A DNA stretch of 37,422 nucleotides from Actinomycetes bacterium. GTDB lineage: Bacteria; Actinomycetota; Acidimicrobiia; Acidimicrobiales; Acidimicrobiaceae. The notes beneath the pieces are model-generated. The model was not told where the DNA came from, searched no databases, and worked only from the letters and a program-made list of their open reading frames with translations. The position numbers were made by a program, and so were the translations under genes. Below are positions 15,715-24,744 of the stretch, one piece after another (the first letter of the stretch is position 1; each line of letters starts with the position of its first letter). The stretch lies in the NCBI GenBank assembly GCA_021799875.1, contig JAJYZP010000016.1, positions 1 through 37,422 of the forward strand. Direction: 5' to 3'.

Positions 15715-16881
15715 GTGGATCTCTATGAGTATCAGGGAAAGCAGTTCTTTGCGAGCTATGGAATTCCGACATCTCCTGGAGATGTGACCAGCTCTCCAGA
15801 ACGAGTCGTCGAGATCGCTACTGAGGTGGGATATCCCGCGGTGGTGAAGGCGCAGGTTCAAGTTGGAGGGAGAGGGAAGGCGGGAGGTATCAAGCTCGTC
15901 TCCAATCCTGAGGAGGCGTTGGCTGCTGCTCGATCCATCTTGGGTATGGATATCAAAGGTCATACCGTAAAGAAAGTTTGGGTTGAACACGCTTCCGACA
16001 TTGCAGCAGAGTACTACGCATCGATAACGCTCGATCGAAGCGCTAAGGAAGATCTTGTCATGCTCTCCGAGCAAGGCGGCGTAGAGATTGAGAGCGTTGC
16101 TCAGAGTAATCCAGAGGCGATTGTGCGTCGACATATTAACCCGATTGACGGCTTAACGCTGGAGATAGCTCGAGAGATCGTCGGGGCATCTGGGATCCCG
16201 AGCGACGTCCATGAGGGTGTAGCGGAGATTTTAGTAAAGCTCTACGAGGCCTACTCGCGCGGTGATGCAGATCTCGTCGAGATCAACCCCTTGATCGTCA
16301 CGCCGGAGCGGAAGGTACACGCCCTCGATGCGAAGGTCACCCTTGATGACAACGCTTTCTATCGTCATCCCGAGTGGGATGAGTTTCGGTCGGCCGAGGA
16401 GTTAGATGGACGTGAGCGTCTGGCCAAGGATCGAGGCCTGAACTACATCGGTCTTGACGGATCTGTTGGGATCATCGCCAATGGCGCCGGACTGGCCATG
16501 TCCACCCTTGATGTGGTCAATCAGGTTGGTGGGAGCGCAGCGAACTTTTTGGATCTCGGTGGTGGAGCCGGTGCAGATGTGATGACTGCTGCTTTGGAAG
16601 TGATCAACACCGATCCCAATGTACGGGCTGTGATGGTCAACATCTTTGGTGGTATCACGCGTTGCGATGATGTAGCTCGAGGGATCGTCAACGCGCTTGA
16701 GAAGGTCACGCTGTCGAGTCCGATTGTGATTCGACTCGATGGTACCAACGCTCCGGAGGGGCGGGCCATCATCTCGGATCTGAACTCGGAAGCAATTTTT
16801 GTGGAATCCACCATGATAGGCGCGGCACGTCGGGCCGTGGAACTCGCTGAGAAGGGTGTGGCTAGTGGCGATATTCGTTGA
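15715..16881 (+). CDS. sucC: Succinyl-CoA synthetase (ADP-forming) beta subunit
   Basis: TCA-cycle enzyme subunit carrying the ATP-grasp and CoA-ligase halves; with SucD it makes succinate, ATP and CoA from succinyl-CoA. 388 residues, normal length. It begins MDLYEYQGKQFFASYGIP, the typical SucC N-terminus, followed by the ATP-grasp segment VVKAQVQVGGRGKAGGIKL and the C-terminal IVNIFGGITRCDDVARGI. GTG 15715 is preceded by AGGAAGGA. The 3' end overlaps sucD by 17 bases, so the subunits are translationally coupled. Upstream lies the B12-binding subunit. Confidence 0.97.
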   Translation: MDLYEYQGKQFFASYGIPTSPGDVTSSPERVVEIATEVGYPAVVKAQVQVGGRGKAGGIKLVSNPEEALAAARSILGMDIKGHTVKKVWVEHASDIAAEYYASITLDRSAKEDLVMLSEQGGVEIESVAQSNPEAIVRRHINPIDGLTLEIAREIVGASGIPSDVHEGVAEILVKLYEAYSRGDADLVEINPLIVTPERKVHALDAKVTLDDNAFYRHPEWDEFRSAEELDGRERLAKDRGLNYIGLDGSVGIIANGAGLAMSTLDVVNQVGGSAANFLDLGGGAGADVMTAALEVINTDPNVRAVMVNIFGGITRCDDVARGIVNALEKVTLSSPIVIRLDGTNAPEGRAIISDLNSEAIFVESTMIGAARRAVELAEKGVASGDIR

Positions 16882-17749
16882 CGAGAACACGAAGGTACTG
16901 GTTCAAGGTTTAACTGGTTCGCAGGGAAGGTTTCATGGACTGCGGAATCGTGCCTACGGGACCAAGGTCGTAGGGGGGGTCACTCCCGGGAAAGGCGGGA
17001 CCGACGTCGAGGGAATACCGGTCTTTGATTCCGTCGAAGAAGCAGTAGTAGCCACCGGCGCTACCGCTTCCTTCATCTCGGTTCCTCCACGATTCGCTGC
17101 CTCTGCCGTCTTGGAGGCGGCTGCGGCGGGTATCACCTTTGTTGTGTGTATCACCGAGTTCATTCCTGCTCACGATGAATCGATGTTCTATAACGTGCTT
17201 CGCCGAGACTTCCCTGGAACTCGCCTGCTTGGACCAAACTGTCCCGGGATTATCTCTCCTGGGCGTTGCAATATCGGCATAACTTCAGGGGATATTGCCC
17301 TACCGGGAGGTCCTGTAGGGATTGTCTCGAGATCGGGAACTCTCACGTACCAAGCTCTCTACGAACTCTCTCAGGGAGGTGTGGGCCAGACGACTTGTGT
17401 GGGTATCGGTGGAGACCCCGTTCCTGGTACGAATTTCATTGACTGTCTCGCTGCATTTGAGGCCGATCCGGAGACGAAGGCGGTTCTGATGATCGGCGAG
17501 ATCGGTGGTTCCGAGGAGGAGAACGCTGCGGCCTTCATTCGTGATCACATGTCAAAACCAGTGGTTACCTACATCGCTGGAGTGACAGCTCCGCCTGGAC
17601 GGAAGATGGGACACGCTGGTGCTATCGTCTCTGGATCACTCGGCACGGCACAAGCGAAGATGGATGCACTGCGTGAAGCAGGAGCCATTGTTGCGGTAAA
17701 CCCGACTGAGGCGGGCGAGAAAATGGTTGAGCTCGTATCCTCGCTCTAG
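16865..17749 (+). CDS. sucD: Succinyl-CoA synthetase alpha subunit
   Basis: CoA-binding subunit with the transiently phosphorylated histidine. 294 residues from GTG 16865, which gives the classic start [21 protein letters not shown]; an in-frame GTG at 16856 adds only three residues, and GAAGGG 8 bases before 16865 supports the shorter form. The active-site motif is GHAGAI with His250. The CoA-binding Rossmann part (1-125) and [10 protein letters not shown] are intact. The stop codon is itself part of a large inverted repeat (17747-17808) that probably ends the transcript. Confidence 0.97.
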   Translation: MAIFVDENTKVLVQGLTGSQGRFHGLRNRAYGTKVVGGVTPGKGGTDVEGIPVFDSVEEAVVATGATASFISVPPRFAASAVLEAAAAGITFVVCITEFIPAHDESMFYNVLRRDFPGTRLLGPNCPGIISPGRCNIGITSGDIALPGGPVGIVSRSGTLTYQALYELSQGGVGQTTCVGIGGDPVPGTNFIDCLAAFEADPETKAVLMIGEIGGSEEENAAAFIRDHMSKPVVTYIAGVTAPPGRKMGHAGAIVSGSLGTAQAKMDALREAGAIVAVNPTEAGEKMVELVSSL

Positions 17750-17808
17750 GTGGAGCACACTCGCCTAGCGGTGAACGGTTTCGCCGTCACAGCTTGTGTG
17801 ACCACCTA
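17747..17808. terminator. Large inverted repeat between convergent sucD and Nudix gene
   Basis: Outer arms TAGGTGG (17747-17753) and CCACCTA (17802-17808) continue with CACAC/GTGTG. Inside is a second stem GTG-ACGG / CCGT-CAC around TTTCG. There is no T-run, so it may be a rho-dependent or bidirectional barrier rather than a classical intrinsic terminator. The left arm includes the sucD stop. Confidence 0.55.
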
Positions 17809-17870
17809 ACGCAGGGAGCCAAAGGTGCCTTCGGCGACGAGTACGGAGCTCCGGCTGCCCCGCTCTTCGT

Positions 17871-18605
17871 CTAGGAGCAGGGCCCTCCATGGAGAAGTGC
17901 GAGAAGCTCGACTACAACTCGAGCAGTGGCGCCCCAGAGAAGGTCTCGTTCGAGTTCAAAGAAGGATATCTCGATATCGTCAGAGTCTCCTCGGTTCCAA
18001 ATCTCAAAATGAAAGACCTCTGCACGTGCAAGGGAGCGAAGGGCGACGATGAACACCTCGTCGACCTCCTCGCTCCTTTGAGCGTTGTGGGGGTCTTTCA
18101 GAATGCCTACAACTCGTTGAAAGGGTGCGCTGGTGGAAGAGGTCCTACCTTCGCCCAGAGAGCCGATTAAATGAAGAGTGTCCGGGTCGACTCCGATCTC
18201 TTCGTGAGTCTCACGGAGGGCAGCCTGCGTGTAGGTCTCCCCGCTCTCGACGCCACCGCCTGGGAACGAGATCTCTCCGCTATGGCGGCTCAGCGACCAA
18301 GACCGACGCGTGAAGAGGAGCCCTGCGTCACCGTCGGCTAGCTCGACGATCGGGACCAATATGGATGCGGGTCGGCCTCTGGTCGACGTCGGAGCGCTAT
18401 CTGGAAGAGCTTTGAGGCGAGCTTGGAGCAGGGAAGTGGTGCTTGAGAAGGAGAAGTCCACTGCGTGGTGAGCGAGCCAGGAAGGGTCACTTCCCGGTCG
18501 AGCTGCGTGCGATTGCGGTAGCCGTTGTGGATAGAGCAAGTGATAGAGGTTCGAGAACTGCACGATCTTCAAGAATCTAGCTCGGAGCTGACGGTCGAAG
18601 AGCAC
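17871..18605 (-). CDS. Nudix hydrolase, CoA pyrophosphatase-like
   Basis: Hydrolyses nucleoside diphosphate derivatives; the LSRHSGEISFPGGG segment just before the Nudix box is the signature of the CoA pyrophosphatase subgroup (NudL-like). 244 residues from GTG 18605. The Nudix box G-x5-E-x7-REUxEExGU is complete (Gly117 to Val139; RETHEEIGV), so the protein should be active with Mg2+. The first 48 residues are not conserved in this family; an in-frame GTG at 18461 is a plausible alternative start. It converges on sucD and stands alone on its strand. A CoA-diphosphatase next to a CoA-thioester enzyme is suggestive but may be coincidence. Confidence 0.87.
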   Translation of the reverse strand: MLFDRQLRARFLKIVQFSNLYHLLYPQRLPQSHAARPGSDPSWLAHHAVDFSFSSTTSLLQARLKALPDSAPTSTRGRPASILVPIVELADGDAGLLFTRRSWSLSRHSGEISFPGGGVESGETYTQAALRETHEEIGVDPDTLHLIGSLGEGRTSSTSAPFQRVVGILKDPHNAQRSEEVDEVFIVALRSLARAEVFHFEIWNRGDSDDIEISFFELERDLLWGATARVVVELLALLHGGPCS

Positions 18606-19338
18606 GCCTCAACCGAGTGGCATTGGTTAGTCTCTCGAGTGAACCCGTCTCTGGCTACGGTTTCCGGCCTCCTTCGATCCGTGAACCATCGAACTGAACT
18701 CCTATCTTTGTCTGAGACTTGAGGTCTTAACCCCACCGGACTGCTAGCGCTGCAACCTGCCAGCACATGGTGACACGCGAGTGTCATGACTGAGATCAAA
18801 GGGTTGGTGGTGTGGACCGAGCGCGACCGTTCCTGTCATGGTGTTGTCAAGACGCGCTGTTGGCTCGATGCGGGGTCGATAACATCAAGAGCATTTTTAT
18901 CGATTGATCGACATGGCTCACAAGAGTCGAGGGCCACACGTTACGCCTCCCTGAGAAGGAGGGCTTGCCTTCACTATTTCTGTTTCAGCAGCGATCGGTC
19001 GGTAGAAGCGGCAGAGTGCGTCGATGCTCTCGTTGGAAGGCTCGCGAGCCGGACGAGTGAGACAAGGTCGGAATCGAGTGGCGATAAATCGGTGCCGATC
19101 ACCGCTCGAGCTCACGCTTGTGGCGCGAACCGATCTCCTCTTTAAGGAGATGGGCGCTGTCTGGCAGTCGTGGTCTTCGGAGCGAATCGAAAGCAAGTCG
19201 TGGGTTTGTGCGACGGCTATGGTGACAGCCAACTGTACCTCACGCGACATGGAGCCTGAGTGTTGTTCCCGTTGGCGCTCGCTGGCTTTCGCGCCAGGGC
19301 GGCTCTTCGCAAGTGTGGTAGAGCTCGCTGTGACACGG
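18606..19338. other. Gene-poor region between Nudix gene and purN
   Basis: About 730 bases. Overlapping frames of about 105-120 codons occur on both strands (18786-19145 plus, 19024-19341 plus, 18918-19250 minus) but none has a good start signal or family resemblance. A short strong hairpin ATCTCCT-CTTTA-AGGAGAT lies at 19133-19151. In M. tuberculosis this interval holds other genes, so it may contain decayed coding DNA. Confidence 0.45.
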
Positions 19339-19344
19339 TAGCCT
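19339..19344 (+). promoter_or_regulatory. -10 box for leaderless purN
   Basis: TAGCCT ends 6 bases before the purN GTG at 19351, where an mRNA 5' end would be expected. No usable Shine-Dalgarno sequence or clear -35 is present. Confidence 0.4.
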
Positions 19345-19350
19345 GCAGGG

Positions 19351-19986
19351 GTGAAACTTGCCGTTTTAGCCTCTGGATCTGGGACGATTCTGGAGGCGAT
19401 GATCGCTCAAGGGATCGATGTAGCTCTCGTGATCGTTGATCGGACCTGTCGAGCGTCAGAGGTTGCTGCGAGGTACGGGCGAACCGTATTGGAGATCGAT
19501 CGACGGTCGTTCGGCGAGCCGCTTGACCGCGAGCGCTTTACCGAGACCGTTACCGAGGCTCTCCTTGAGCATGATATTGATCTCGTTGCGATGGCAGGAT
19601 ATGGAACGATTTTGACCCAGTATGTGCATGATCGATTTCCTCTTCGCGTGCTCAATACCCATCCCTCACTCCTACCCGCTTTCCCAGGGTGGCACGCCGT
19701 GAGGGATGCGCTCGACTACGGGGTGAAGGTCACAGGTTGCACGGTCCATCTGGCAACGGCGATCGTCGACAGTGGTCCGATTCTGGCGCAGGCCGCTCTT
19801 GTGATTGGGCCAGATGACGACGAGAGCGCTTTGCACGAACGAATTAAAGGCGTAGAGCGATCGCTCTACCCCAGAGTGGTCGCGTCGTACATGGCGCTGC
19901 TACAAGAGGTCGATGACGACGAAACGCTTCGAGCGCGCATCGATCGTTTTTACCTCGGGGAGCATTCCTCAACCAAAGGAGTATGA
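19351..19986 (+). CDS. purN: Phosphoribosylglycinamide formyltransferase
   Basis: Third step of purine synthesis: transfers formyl from 10-formyl-THF to GAR. 211 residues. The catalytic set is present: Asn102 and His104 in LNTHPSLLPAFPG, and Asp140 in AIVDSGPILAQ. The N-terminal nucleotide-binding loop reads LASGSGTILEAMI rather than the common SGNGSNLQA. GTG 19351 is the start. The stop overlaps an ATGA with a possible purH start, and AAAGGAG inside the last purN codons serves purH. It forms an operon with purH and, more loosely, folD-metF, which provide its folate cofactor. Confidence 0.96.
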   Translation: MKLAVLASGSGTILEAMIAQGIDVALVIVDRTCRASEVAARYGRTVLEIDRRSFGEPLDRERFTETVTEALLEHDIDLVAMAGYGTILTQYVHDRFPLRVLNTHPSLLPAFPGWHAVRDALDYGVKVTGCTVHLATAIVDSGPILAQAALVIGPDDDESALHERIKGVERSLYPRVVASYMALLQEVDDDETLRARIDRFYLGEHSSTKGV

Positions 19987-19988
19987 AG

Positions 19989-21500
19989 ATGAAGAGAGCG
20001 CTGTTGTCGGTATACAACAAGAGTGGGCTCGTTGAGCTCGCTCGCCAACTCCAAGAGCTCGGCGTTGCACTGATCGCCAGTGGCGGTACTGCAGCTGCCT
20101 TGAAGGAGGCGGGAGTCGAACACGAGAAGGTAGAGGACCTGACGGGCTTCCCTCAACTCTTCGATGGTCGCGTGAAAACCCTACACCCGAAGGTTCATGG
20201 TGCAATTTTGGCGGATCGATCGAAGGAGACACATCTGAAGGATCTCTCGACGCTCGGCGTCGAACCGATCGACCTCGTAATCTCGAACCTCTACCCCTTT
20301 CAATCGGATCCCTCGATAGAGATGATAGACATAGGTGGTCCGGCGATGGTTCGCGGTGCTGCCAAAAACCATGCGTTCGTGACCGTGGTGGTTGATCCGT
20401 CCGATTACCAACTCGTAGTCGAAGAGCTGCAAAGGCTCGGAGAAACTTCGCTTGCGACTCGCAAGGGTCTTGCGGCAAAGGCTTTTGCTCACACTGCCGC
20501 CTACGATCAGGCAGTTACGACCTGGCTTTCTCACGAGAACTCGGATCGTTTTGAAGAATCCGGTGATTCGCCGTTGGAGCTTCGACTCCGTCAGGTGAAG
20601 AGCTTGAAGTACGGGGAGAATCCTCATCAACAGGGTGGACTCTACATCGGAGACGACCACTCAATGTGGAGTAGCGCGCAGTGGCTCGCTGGGCCGGAGC
20701 CCTCGTACTTGAACATCTTCGATGTCGATGCGGCCTGGCGTCTGGTGCATGAAGTATCGGAGGATCCAGCCGTTGTTATCGTCAAACACGCCAATCCTTG
20801 TGGTGTGGCGGTGAGGGATTCGATCGAGGAAGCATATGAACTCGCATTTGGATGTGACCCGGTCTCGGCTTTTGGTGGGATCGTGGCGTTCAACCGTACG
20901 GTCACCACTGAGCTTGCGAGCCTCATCTGCGACAAACCAAAGGCGGATGTTCTAGCCGCGCCCGGATTCGACGTAGACGCACTTGAGATGTTGCGATCCC
21001 GTCGTTCAAGCTGGCGTCTCGTACAGCTCGCTCCGCCGAGTATGCCAGCGCAGGTCGTTCGAAGCGTTGGCGATGCCTTCTTGGTCCAGAGCGCCGATGA
21101 GGTGGAGAGCTTGATGGGCCTCGAGAGTTTGACCGACCGGAGCGTGAGCGAGAGCGAGTGGGACGATCTACAGGTCGCGTGGCTGGTGTGTGCGCGGACG
21201 TCTTCGAACGCTATCACGATCGTACGCGATCGGTTAGCAATCGGCATTGGCTGTGGACAACAGAATCGAGTCGATTCGGCTCGTCTCGCCGTAGGGAAAG
21301 CGGGTGACCGTGCGGTCGGCGCAGTTGCGGCCTCCGATGCCTTCTTCCCGTTTCCAGATGGCTTAGAGGTCTTAGCTGCCGCCGGGGTTACCGCCGTGGT
21401 GGCACCATCAGGTTCCATTCGAGATGCGGAGATCGTAGATAAAGCGCGGGAGCTGGGAATATCGTACGTGTTTGCGGGTCGCCGTCACTTCCGTCACTGA
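19989..21500 (+). CDS. purH: Bifunctional AICAR formyltransferase/IMP cyclohydrolase
   Basis: Last two steps to IMP. 503 residues. The N-terminal MGS-like IMP cyclohydrolase domain has KRALLSVYNKSGLVELARQL, KTLHPKVHGAILADR, ISNLYPF and DIGGPAMVRGAAKN. The C-terminal AICAR formyltransferase domain has VIVKHANPCGVAV, CDPVSAFGGIVAFNR, GCGQQNRVDSARLA and SDAFFPFPDGLE, and ends RHFRH. AAAGGAG (19976-19982) is 6 bases from ATG 19989, so this start is preferred to ATG 19983 that overlaps the purN stop. It uses 10-formyl-THF like purN. Confidence 0.96.
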   Translation: MKRALLSVYNKSGLVELARQLQELGVALIASGGTAAALKEAGVEHEKVEDLTGFPQLFDGRVKTLHPKVHGAILADRSKETHLKDLSTLGVEPIDLVISNLYPFQSDPSIEMIDIGGPAMVRGAAKNHAFVTVVVDPSDYQLVVEELQRLGETSLATRKGLAAKAFAHTAAYDQAVTTWLSHENSDRFEESGDSPLELRLRQVKSLKYGENPHQQGGLYIGDDHSMWSSAQWLAGPEPSYLNIFDVDAAWRLVHEVSEDPAVVIVKHANPCGVAVRDSIEEAYELAFGCDPVSAFGGIVAFNRTVTTELASLICDKPKADVLAAPGFDVDALEMLRSRRSSWRLVQLAPPSMPAQVVRSVGDAFLVQSADEVESLMGLESLTDRSVSESEWDDLQVAWLVCARTSSNAITIVRDRLAIGIGCGQQNRVDSARLAVGKAGDRAVGAVAASDAFFPFPDGLEVLAAAGVTAVVAPSGSIRDAEIVDKARELGISYVFAGRRHFRH

Positions 21501-21560
21501 GCGGTTGGGATGATGGTGTTGTGACGCCGCTTTTCGGTCGCAGTAGTGGGGTGTGAATGG

Positions 21561-21591
21561 TTGAGCTTGCAGACGCACATGCAACTAGGTT
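21561..21591 (+). promoter_or_regulatory. Candidate folD promoter
   Basis: TTGAGC (21561-21566), a 19-base spacer and TAGGTT (21586-21591) lie 25 bases before the folD ATG, leaving room for the purine-rich GAGAGAAGAGAG leader. The spacer is longer than optimal. Confidence 0.35.
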
Positions 21592-21616
21592 CAGTGAGAG
21601 AGAGAAGAGAGACTAA

Positions 21617-22474
21617 ATGAGCGCAACGTTCATGGATGGAGCCTTGCTAGCGGGAGAGCTACGAAACTCCTACAAGGCGAGGGTTGCAGAACTGGCTCGA
21701 GAAGGCGTCGTCGCCGGTCTCGGAACGATCTTGGTCGGTGATGACGGTCCGAGCGCAAACTACGTTGCCATGAAGCACCGGGATTGTGAAGAGATTGGAA
21801 TTGCTTCGTTCGGACGACATCTTCCAAGTAGCGCAACGCATCAAGAGGTCCTTGAGGCCGTTCGGGAGATGAACCATGATCCGAGAGTCGATGCCTTCTT
21901 AGTGCAAGTTCCACTCCCAAGTGGCCTGCCCGAGAGCGAGATTCTGGCTGCCGTCTCGCCGGACAAGGATGTTGATGGGCTCCACCCCATGAATCTCGGC
22001 CGTCTTGCACTTGGTCGACCCGGACCACTGCCTTGCACGCCCGCTGGGATCGTGGCGCTACTGCAGCACTATGACGTCACCATTGAAGGTCGGGAGGTCG
22101 TGATTATCGGGAGAGGGTTGACGATCGGTCGACCGCTCTCACTCCTGATGTCGTTGAACTGCAGCGGAGGAAACGCAGCCGTGACCGTTGTGCACTCCAA
22201 GGTGCCGAATCTTGCATCGATCGTACAGAGGGCGGACATCGTTATCGCAGCGGTGGGAGTTCCCGGTATTGTCACTGCTGCTATGGTTAAAGAAGGGGCA
22301 GTGGTAGTCGGAGCTGGCACATCGTTTGAGGGCAAGAGACTGCTGTCAGATCTCGCCGACGACGTGGCCGATGTTGCGTCGCTCGTTACTCCCCGTATAG
22401 GGGGAGTGGGACCGATGACGCGTGCGATGCTCCTGAGTAATACCTTAGATGCAGCGGCACGACGAGCCAAGTGA
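21617..22474 (+). CDS. folD: Methylenetetrahydrofolate dehydrogenase/methenyl-THF cyclohydrolase
   Basis: Bifunctional enzyme linking 5,10-methylene-THF to 10-formyl-THF. 285 residues with the family motifs GPSANYVAMKHRDCEEIGI (catalytic lysine region), VQVPLPSGLP, SPDKDVDGLHPMN, PCTPAGIVALL, VIIGRGLTIGRPLSLLM and the C-terminal GGVGPMTRAMLLSNT. ATG 21617 follows a purine-rich leader. The gap to metF is 13 bases. Together with purN and purH it forms a one-carbon/purine group: FolD makes the formyl donor both enzymes use. Confidence 0.96.
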   Translation: MSATFMDGALLAGELRNSYKARVAELAREGVVAGLGTILVGDDGPSANYVAMKHRDCEEIGIASFGRHLPSSATHQEVLEAVREMNHDPRVDAFLVQVPLPSGLPESEILAAVSPDKDVDGLHPMNLGRLALGRPGPLPCTPAGIVALLQHYDVTIEGREVVIIGRGLTIGRPLSLLMSLNCSGGNAAVTVVHSKVPNLASIVQRADIVIAAVGVPGIVTAAMVKEGAVVVGAGTSFEGKRLLSDLADDVADVASLVTPRIGGVGPMTRAMLLSNTLDAAARRAK

Positions 22475-22487
22475 CGATAGCACTGTG

Positions 22488-23327
22488 ATGCGCAAGAGCT
22501 TCTCGGTAGAGTTGTGGCCTGCGCGCAACCCTAGCGGCCAGGATCGGCTGGTTGCGATGTTTGAACTGTTAGAGAAGCTGCGTCCAGATTTTACGTCAGT
22601 GACCTATGGGGCCGGTGGATCGACACGAGACCGTACGCAAGAGCTGGTAAACGAGCTCGTCGGAAAGGATTGGTCCTACCCGGTAGCACACATTACCTGC
22701 GTCGGACACTCTCGAGCTGAGCTCACCTCGATACTCCTTGAGTATCAACGTCATGGAGTCGAACACGTCTTGGCCCTCCGAGGCGATCATCCCCGAGATA
22801 GCGATGCAGATCTCTCTCGATCGGAGCTAAAGCACGCCATCGAACTGGTCGAGCTTGCGAAGTCGCTGGGGTTTCGGTCGGTAGGAGTTGCTGCGCATCC
22901 CCAAGGTCATCCAGAGAGCGACTCGCTTGAACGTGATCGCGAGTTTTTAGCACGCAAGTTGGAGATTGCCGACTACGCCCTGACCCAGTTTTACTTCGAT
23001 GCCGATGCCTACCCACGGCTCGTTGATGATCTTGCTCGACTCGGTAGCGAGAAGCCGATTGTAGCGGGTGTTATGGCACCGAAGTCGTGGAACTCACTTT
23101 CGAAGATGGCGCTGTTGTCGGGAACGCACCTGCCCGAAGATTTGGCGGAACGTTTCGCCACTACCTCTGACTTTGAGGCACTCGGTATTGAGGTTGCGAT
23201 TGCACTTGCTCAATCTGCCCTGAGCGATGGTGCTCCCGGCATCCATCTCTACACCATGAACTCGGCCCTCTCGACCGCTGTGATCTTTGAGGCTCTAGCC
23301 AAAGAGCTTGGGCGTGATGATGTGTGA
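22488..23327 (+). CDS. metF: 5,10-methylenetetrahydrofolate reductase
   Basis: Flavoprotein that reduces methylene-THF to methyl-THF for methionine synthesis. 279 residues from ATG 22488, shortly after the folD stop; a frame extension to 22449 inside folD is unlikely. It is a TIM barrel with the MetF N-terminal SVELWPARN...KLRPDFTSVTYGAGGSTRDRT, the VAHITCVGHSRAEL and LALRGDHPR flavin/folate loops, and ALTQFYFDADAYPRLVDDL; the C-terminal GIHLYTMN is standard. No clear Shine-Dalgarno sequence, so probably coupled to folD. Confidence 0.95.
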   Translation: MRKSFSVELWPARNPSGQDRLVAMFELLEKLRPDFTSVTYGAGGSTRDRTQELVNELVGKDWSYPVAHITCVGHSRAELTSILLEYQRHGVEHVLALRGDHPRDSDADLSRSELKHAIELVELAKSLGFRSVGVAAHPQGHPESDSLERDREFLARKLEIADYALTQFYFDADAYPRLVDDLARLGSEKPIVAGVMAPKSWNSLSKMALLSGTHLPEDLAERFATTSDFEALGIEVAIALAQSALSDGAPGIHLYTMNSALSTAVIFEALAKELGRDDV

Positions 23328-23416
23328 GTAGCGAACCGTTTGTGACCGATTATGCAGCGTCGACTGAACTTCGATATGCTGAGGTCGGTGGTGCTGCGGA
23401 GAGGAGATGCTTATGA
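23324..23416 (+). CDS. Possible short ORF overlapping the metF stop
   Basis: A GTG overlapping the metF GTG-TGA end (4-base overlap) starts a 30-residue frame, MSSEPFVTDYAASTELRY..., a natural-looking protein N-terminus that ends early at 23416. A second frame (23352-23558) runs on and has an ordered-looking C-terminal part (LILKLSEVGVVWVKTSYL). The two could be a frameshifted small gene. I do not recognise a family. Confidence 0.22.
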   Translation: MSSEPFVTDYAASTELRYAEVGGAAERRCL

Positions 23417-23754
23417 GACGGCATCTCGCGGACCGGAATTGGGCCTGTCGAACGGAGCGCTCATCTTGAAGCTGAGTGAAGTCGGAGTGGTGTGGGTGAA
23501 AACTAGCTACCTTCGTGACCCGACGTGTGCGTCGGATGAGTCAGTGGTGAGAGTGTGAAGGCCCCATAGGTCCTTCGATCTGGGCTCTCTGCTTGCGCAT
23601 GAAGGTGAGGCTGCGAGCTCGTCCTATGGTGGCAGATGAGACGACGAAGAGATTCTGGTCGGACGATGCAAGTACGGGGACCAGAGCGGCCAAGCGGTAG
23701 CAGTCAGAACCGTTTGGGTAGGTGTTGAGAGAGTTGAGCGAAGGAGTGGATAGG
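23417..23754. other. Spacer between metF and mdh
   Basis: About 340 bases without a convincing intact gene. It holds the tail of the possible frameshifted small ORF (to 23558) and a GC-rich, weakly hairpin-forming stretch at about 23560-23600. No clear promoter for mdh was found. Confidence 0.4.
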
Positions 23755-24744
23755 GTGAAATCAGAAGCAGTGCAGGTGGCAGTGACAGGAGCAGCTGGAC
23801 AGATCAGCTATTCGCTATTGTTTCGGCTTGCGAGCGGAGAGGTCTTTGGGCCGGATGTGGCGGTCTCACTTCGTCTGATTGAGATCGAGCCGGCCATGAA
23901 GGCACTCGAGGGCATTGCGATGGAACTCGATGACTGTGCCTTTCCACTCCTTCAATCGATTGAGCTCACGTCAGATCTTGCAACGGGTTTCAGTGGGGTT
24001 AACTGGGCGTTACTCATTGGCTCTGTACCGCGGAAGGCCGGAATGGAGCGGAGCGATCTGCTCTCTATCAATGGTGGCATCTTCAAACCACAGGGTCGAG
24101 CGATCGCCGCTCACGCCGATTCCGATGTGCGTATCGTTGTCGTCGGGAACCCGTGCAACACCAATGCTCTCATTGCGCGAGCCAATGCCACCGAGATTCC
24201 ACCCGAGCGATTCTTTGCTATGACGCGGCTCGATCAGAATAGGGCTATGACGCAGCTCGCTAAAAAGGCGGGCGTGGATGTACGGTCGGTCTCGAACGTT
24301 GCGATCTGGGGTAACCACTCCTCGACGCAGTTCCCGGATTTCTTCCATGCGAAAATCGATGGTCAACCCGTGACAGAGGTGATCGCTGATCGCGAGTGGC
24401 TGGAGCAAGAGTTCATCACGACGGTTCAGAAACGGGGAGCGGCAATCATCGATGCCCGTGGTGCGTCGTCTGCCGCGTCTGCGGCGAACGGCGTGCTCGA
24501 CACGATTCGTTCGATCGCCACGCCAACGCCGGAGGGAGATTGGGTCTCGCTTGCCGTAGTCTCTCATGGCGAGTACGGAGTGCCGGAGGGCTTGCAGTTT
24601 GGTTTTCCAATCGTCTCGAACGGTACGACGTGGTCGGTGGTCGAGGGTATCGAACACGATTCGTTTGCCCGAGATAAGATCGCTGCGACCATTGCCGAGC
24701 TTGAAGGCGAGCGAAACGACGTCGTGGATCTGCTGGGGAGCTGA
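23755..24744 (+). CDS. mdh: Malate dehydrogenase
   Basis: NAD-dependent oxidation of malate to oxaloacetate in the TCA cycle. 329 residues of the cytosolic-type MDH branch: [22 protein letters not shown] (dinucleotide loop), [13 protein letters not shown] (substrate loop), [21 protein letters not shown], and catalytic His188 in [15 protein letters not shown] 23755 is chosen because AAGGAG lies 8 bases upstream; an in-frame start at 23722 has none. It follows metF by over 400 bases and converges with the sdh operon, so TCA functions sit on both sides of the 24.7-25.6 kb gap. Confidence 0.96.
   Translation: MKSEAVQVAVTGAAGQISYSLLFRLASGEVFGPDVAVSLRLIEIEPAMKALEGIAMELDDCAFPLLQSIELTSDLATGFSGVNWALLIGSVPRKAGMERSDLLSINGGIFKPQGRAIAAHADSDVRIVVVGNPCNTNALIARANATEIPPERFFAMTRLDQNRAMTQLAKKAGVDVRSVSNVAIWGNHSSTQFPDFFHAKIDGQPVTEVIADREWLEQEFITTVQKRGAAIIDARGASSAASAANGVLDTIRSIATPTPEGDWVSLAVVSHGEYGVPEGLQFGFPIVSNGTTWSVVEGIEHDSFARDKIAATIAELEGERNDVVDLLGS

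Noticed and set aside
20642-21418. A 258-codon minus-strand frame opposite purH
   Set aside because: Thr/Ser/Ala-rich antisense shadow of the AICAR formyltransferase domain.
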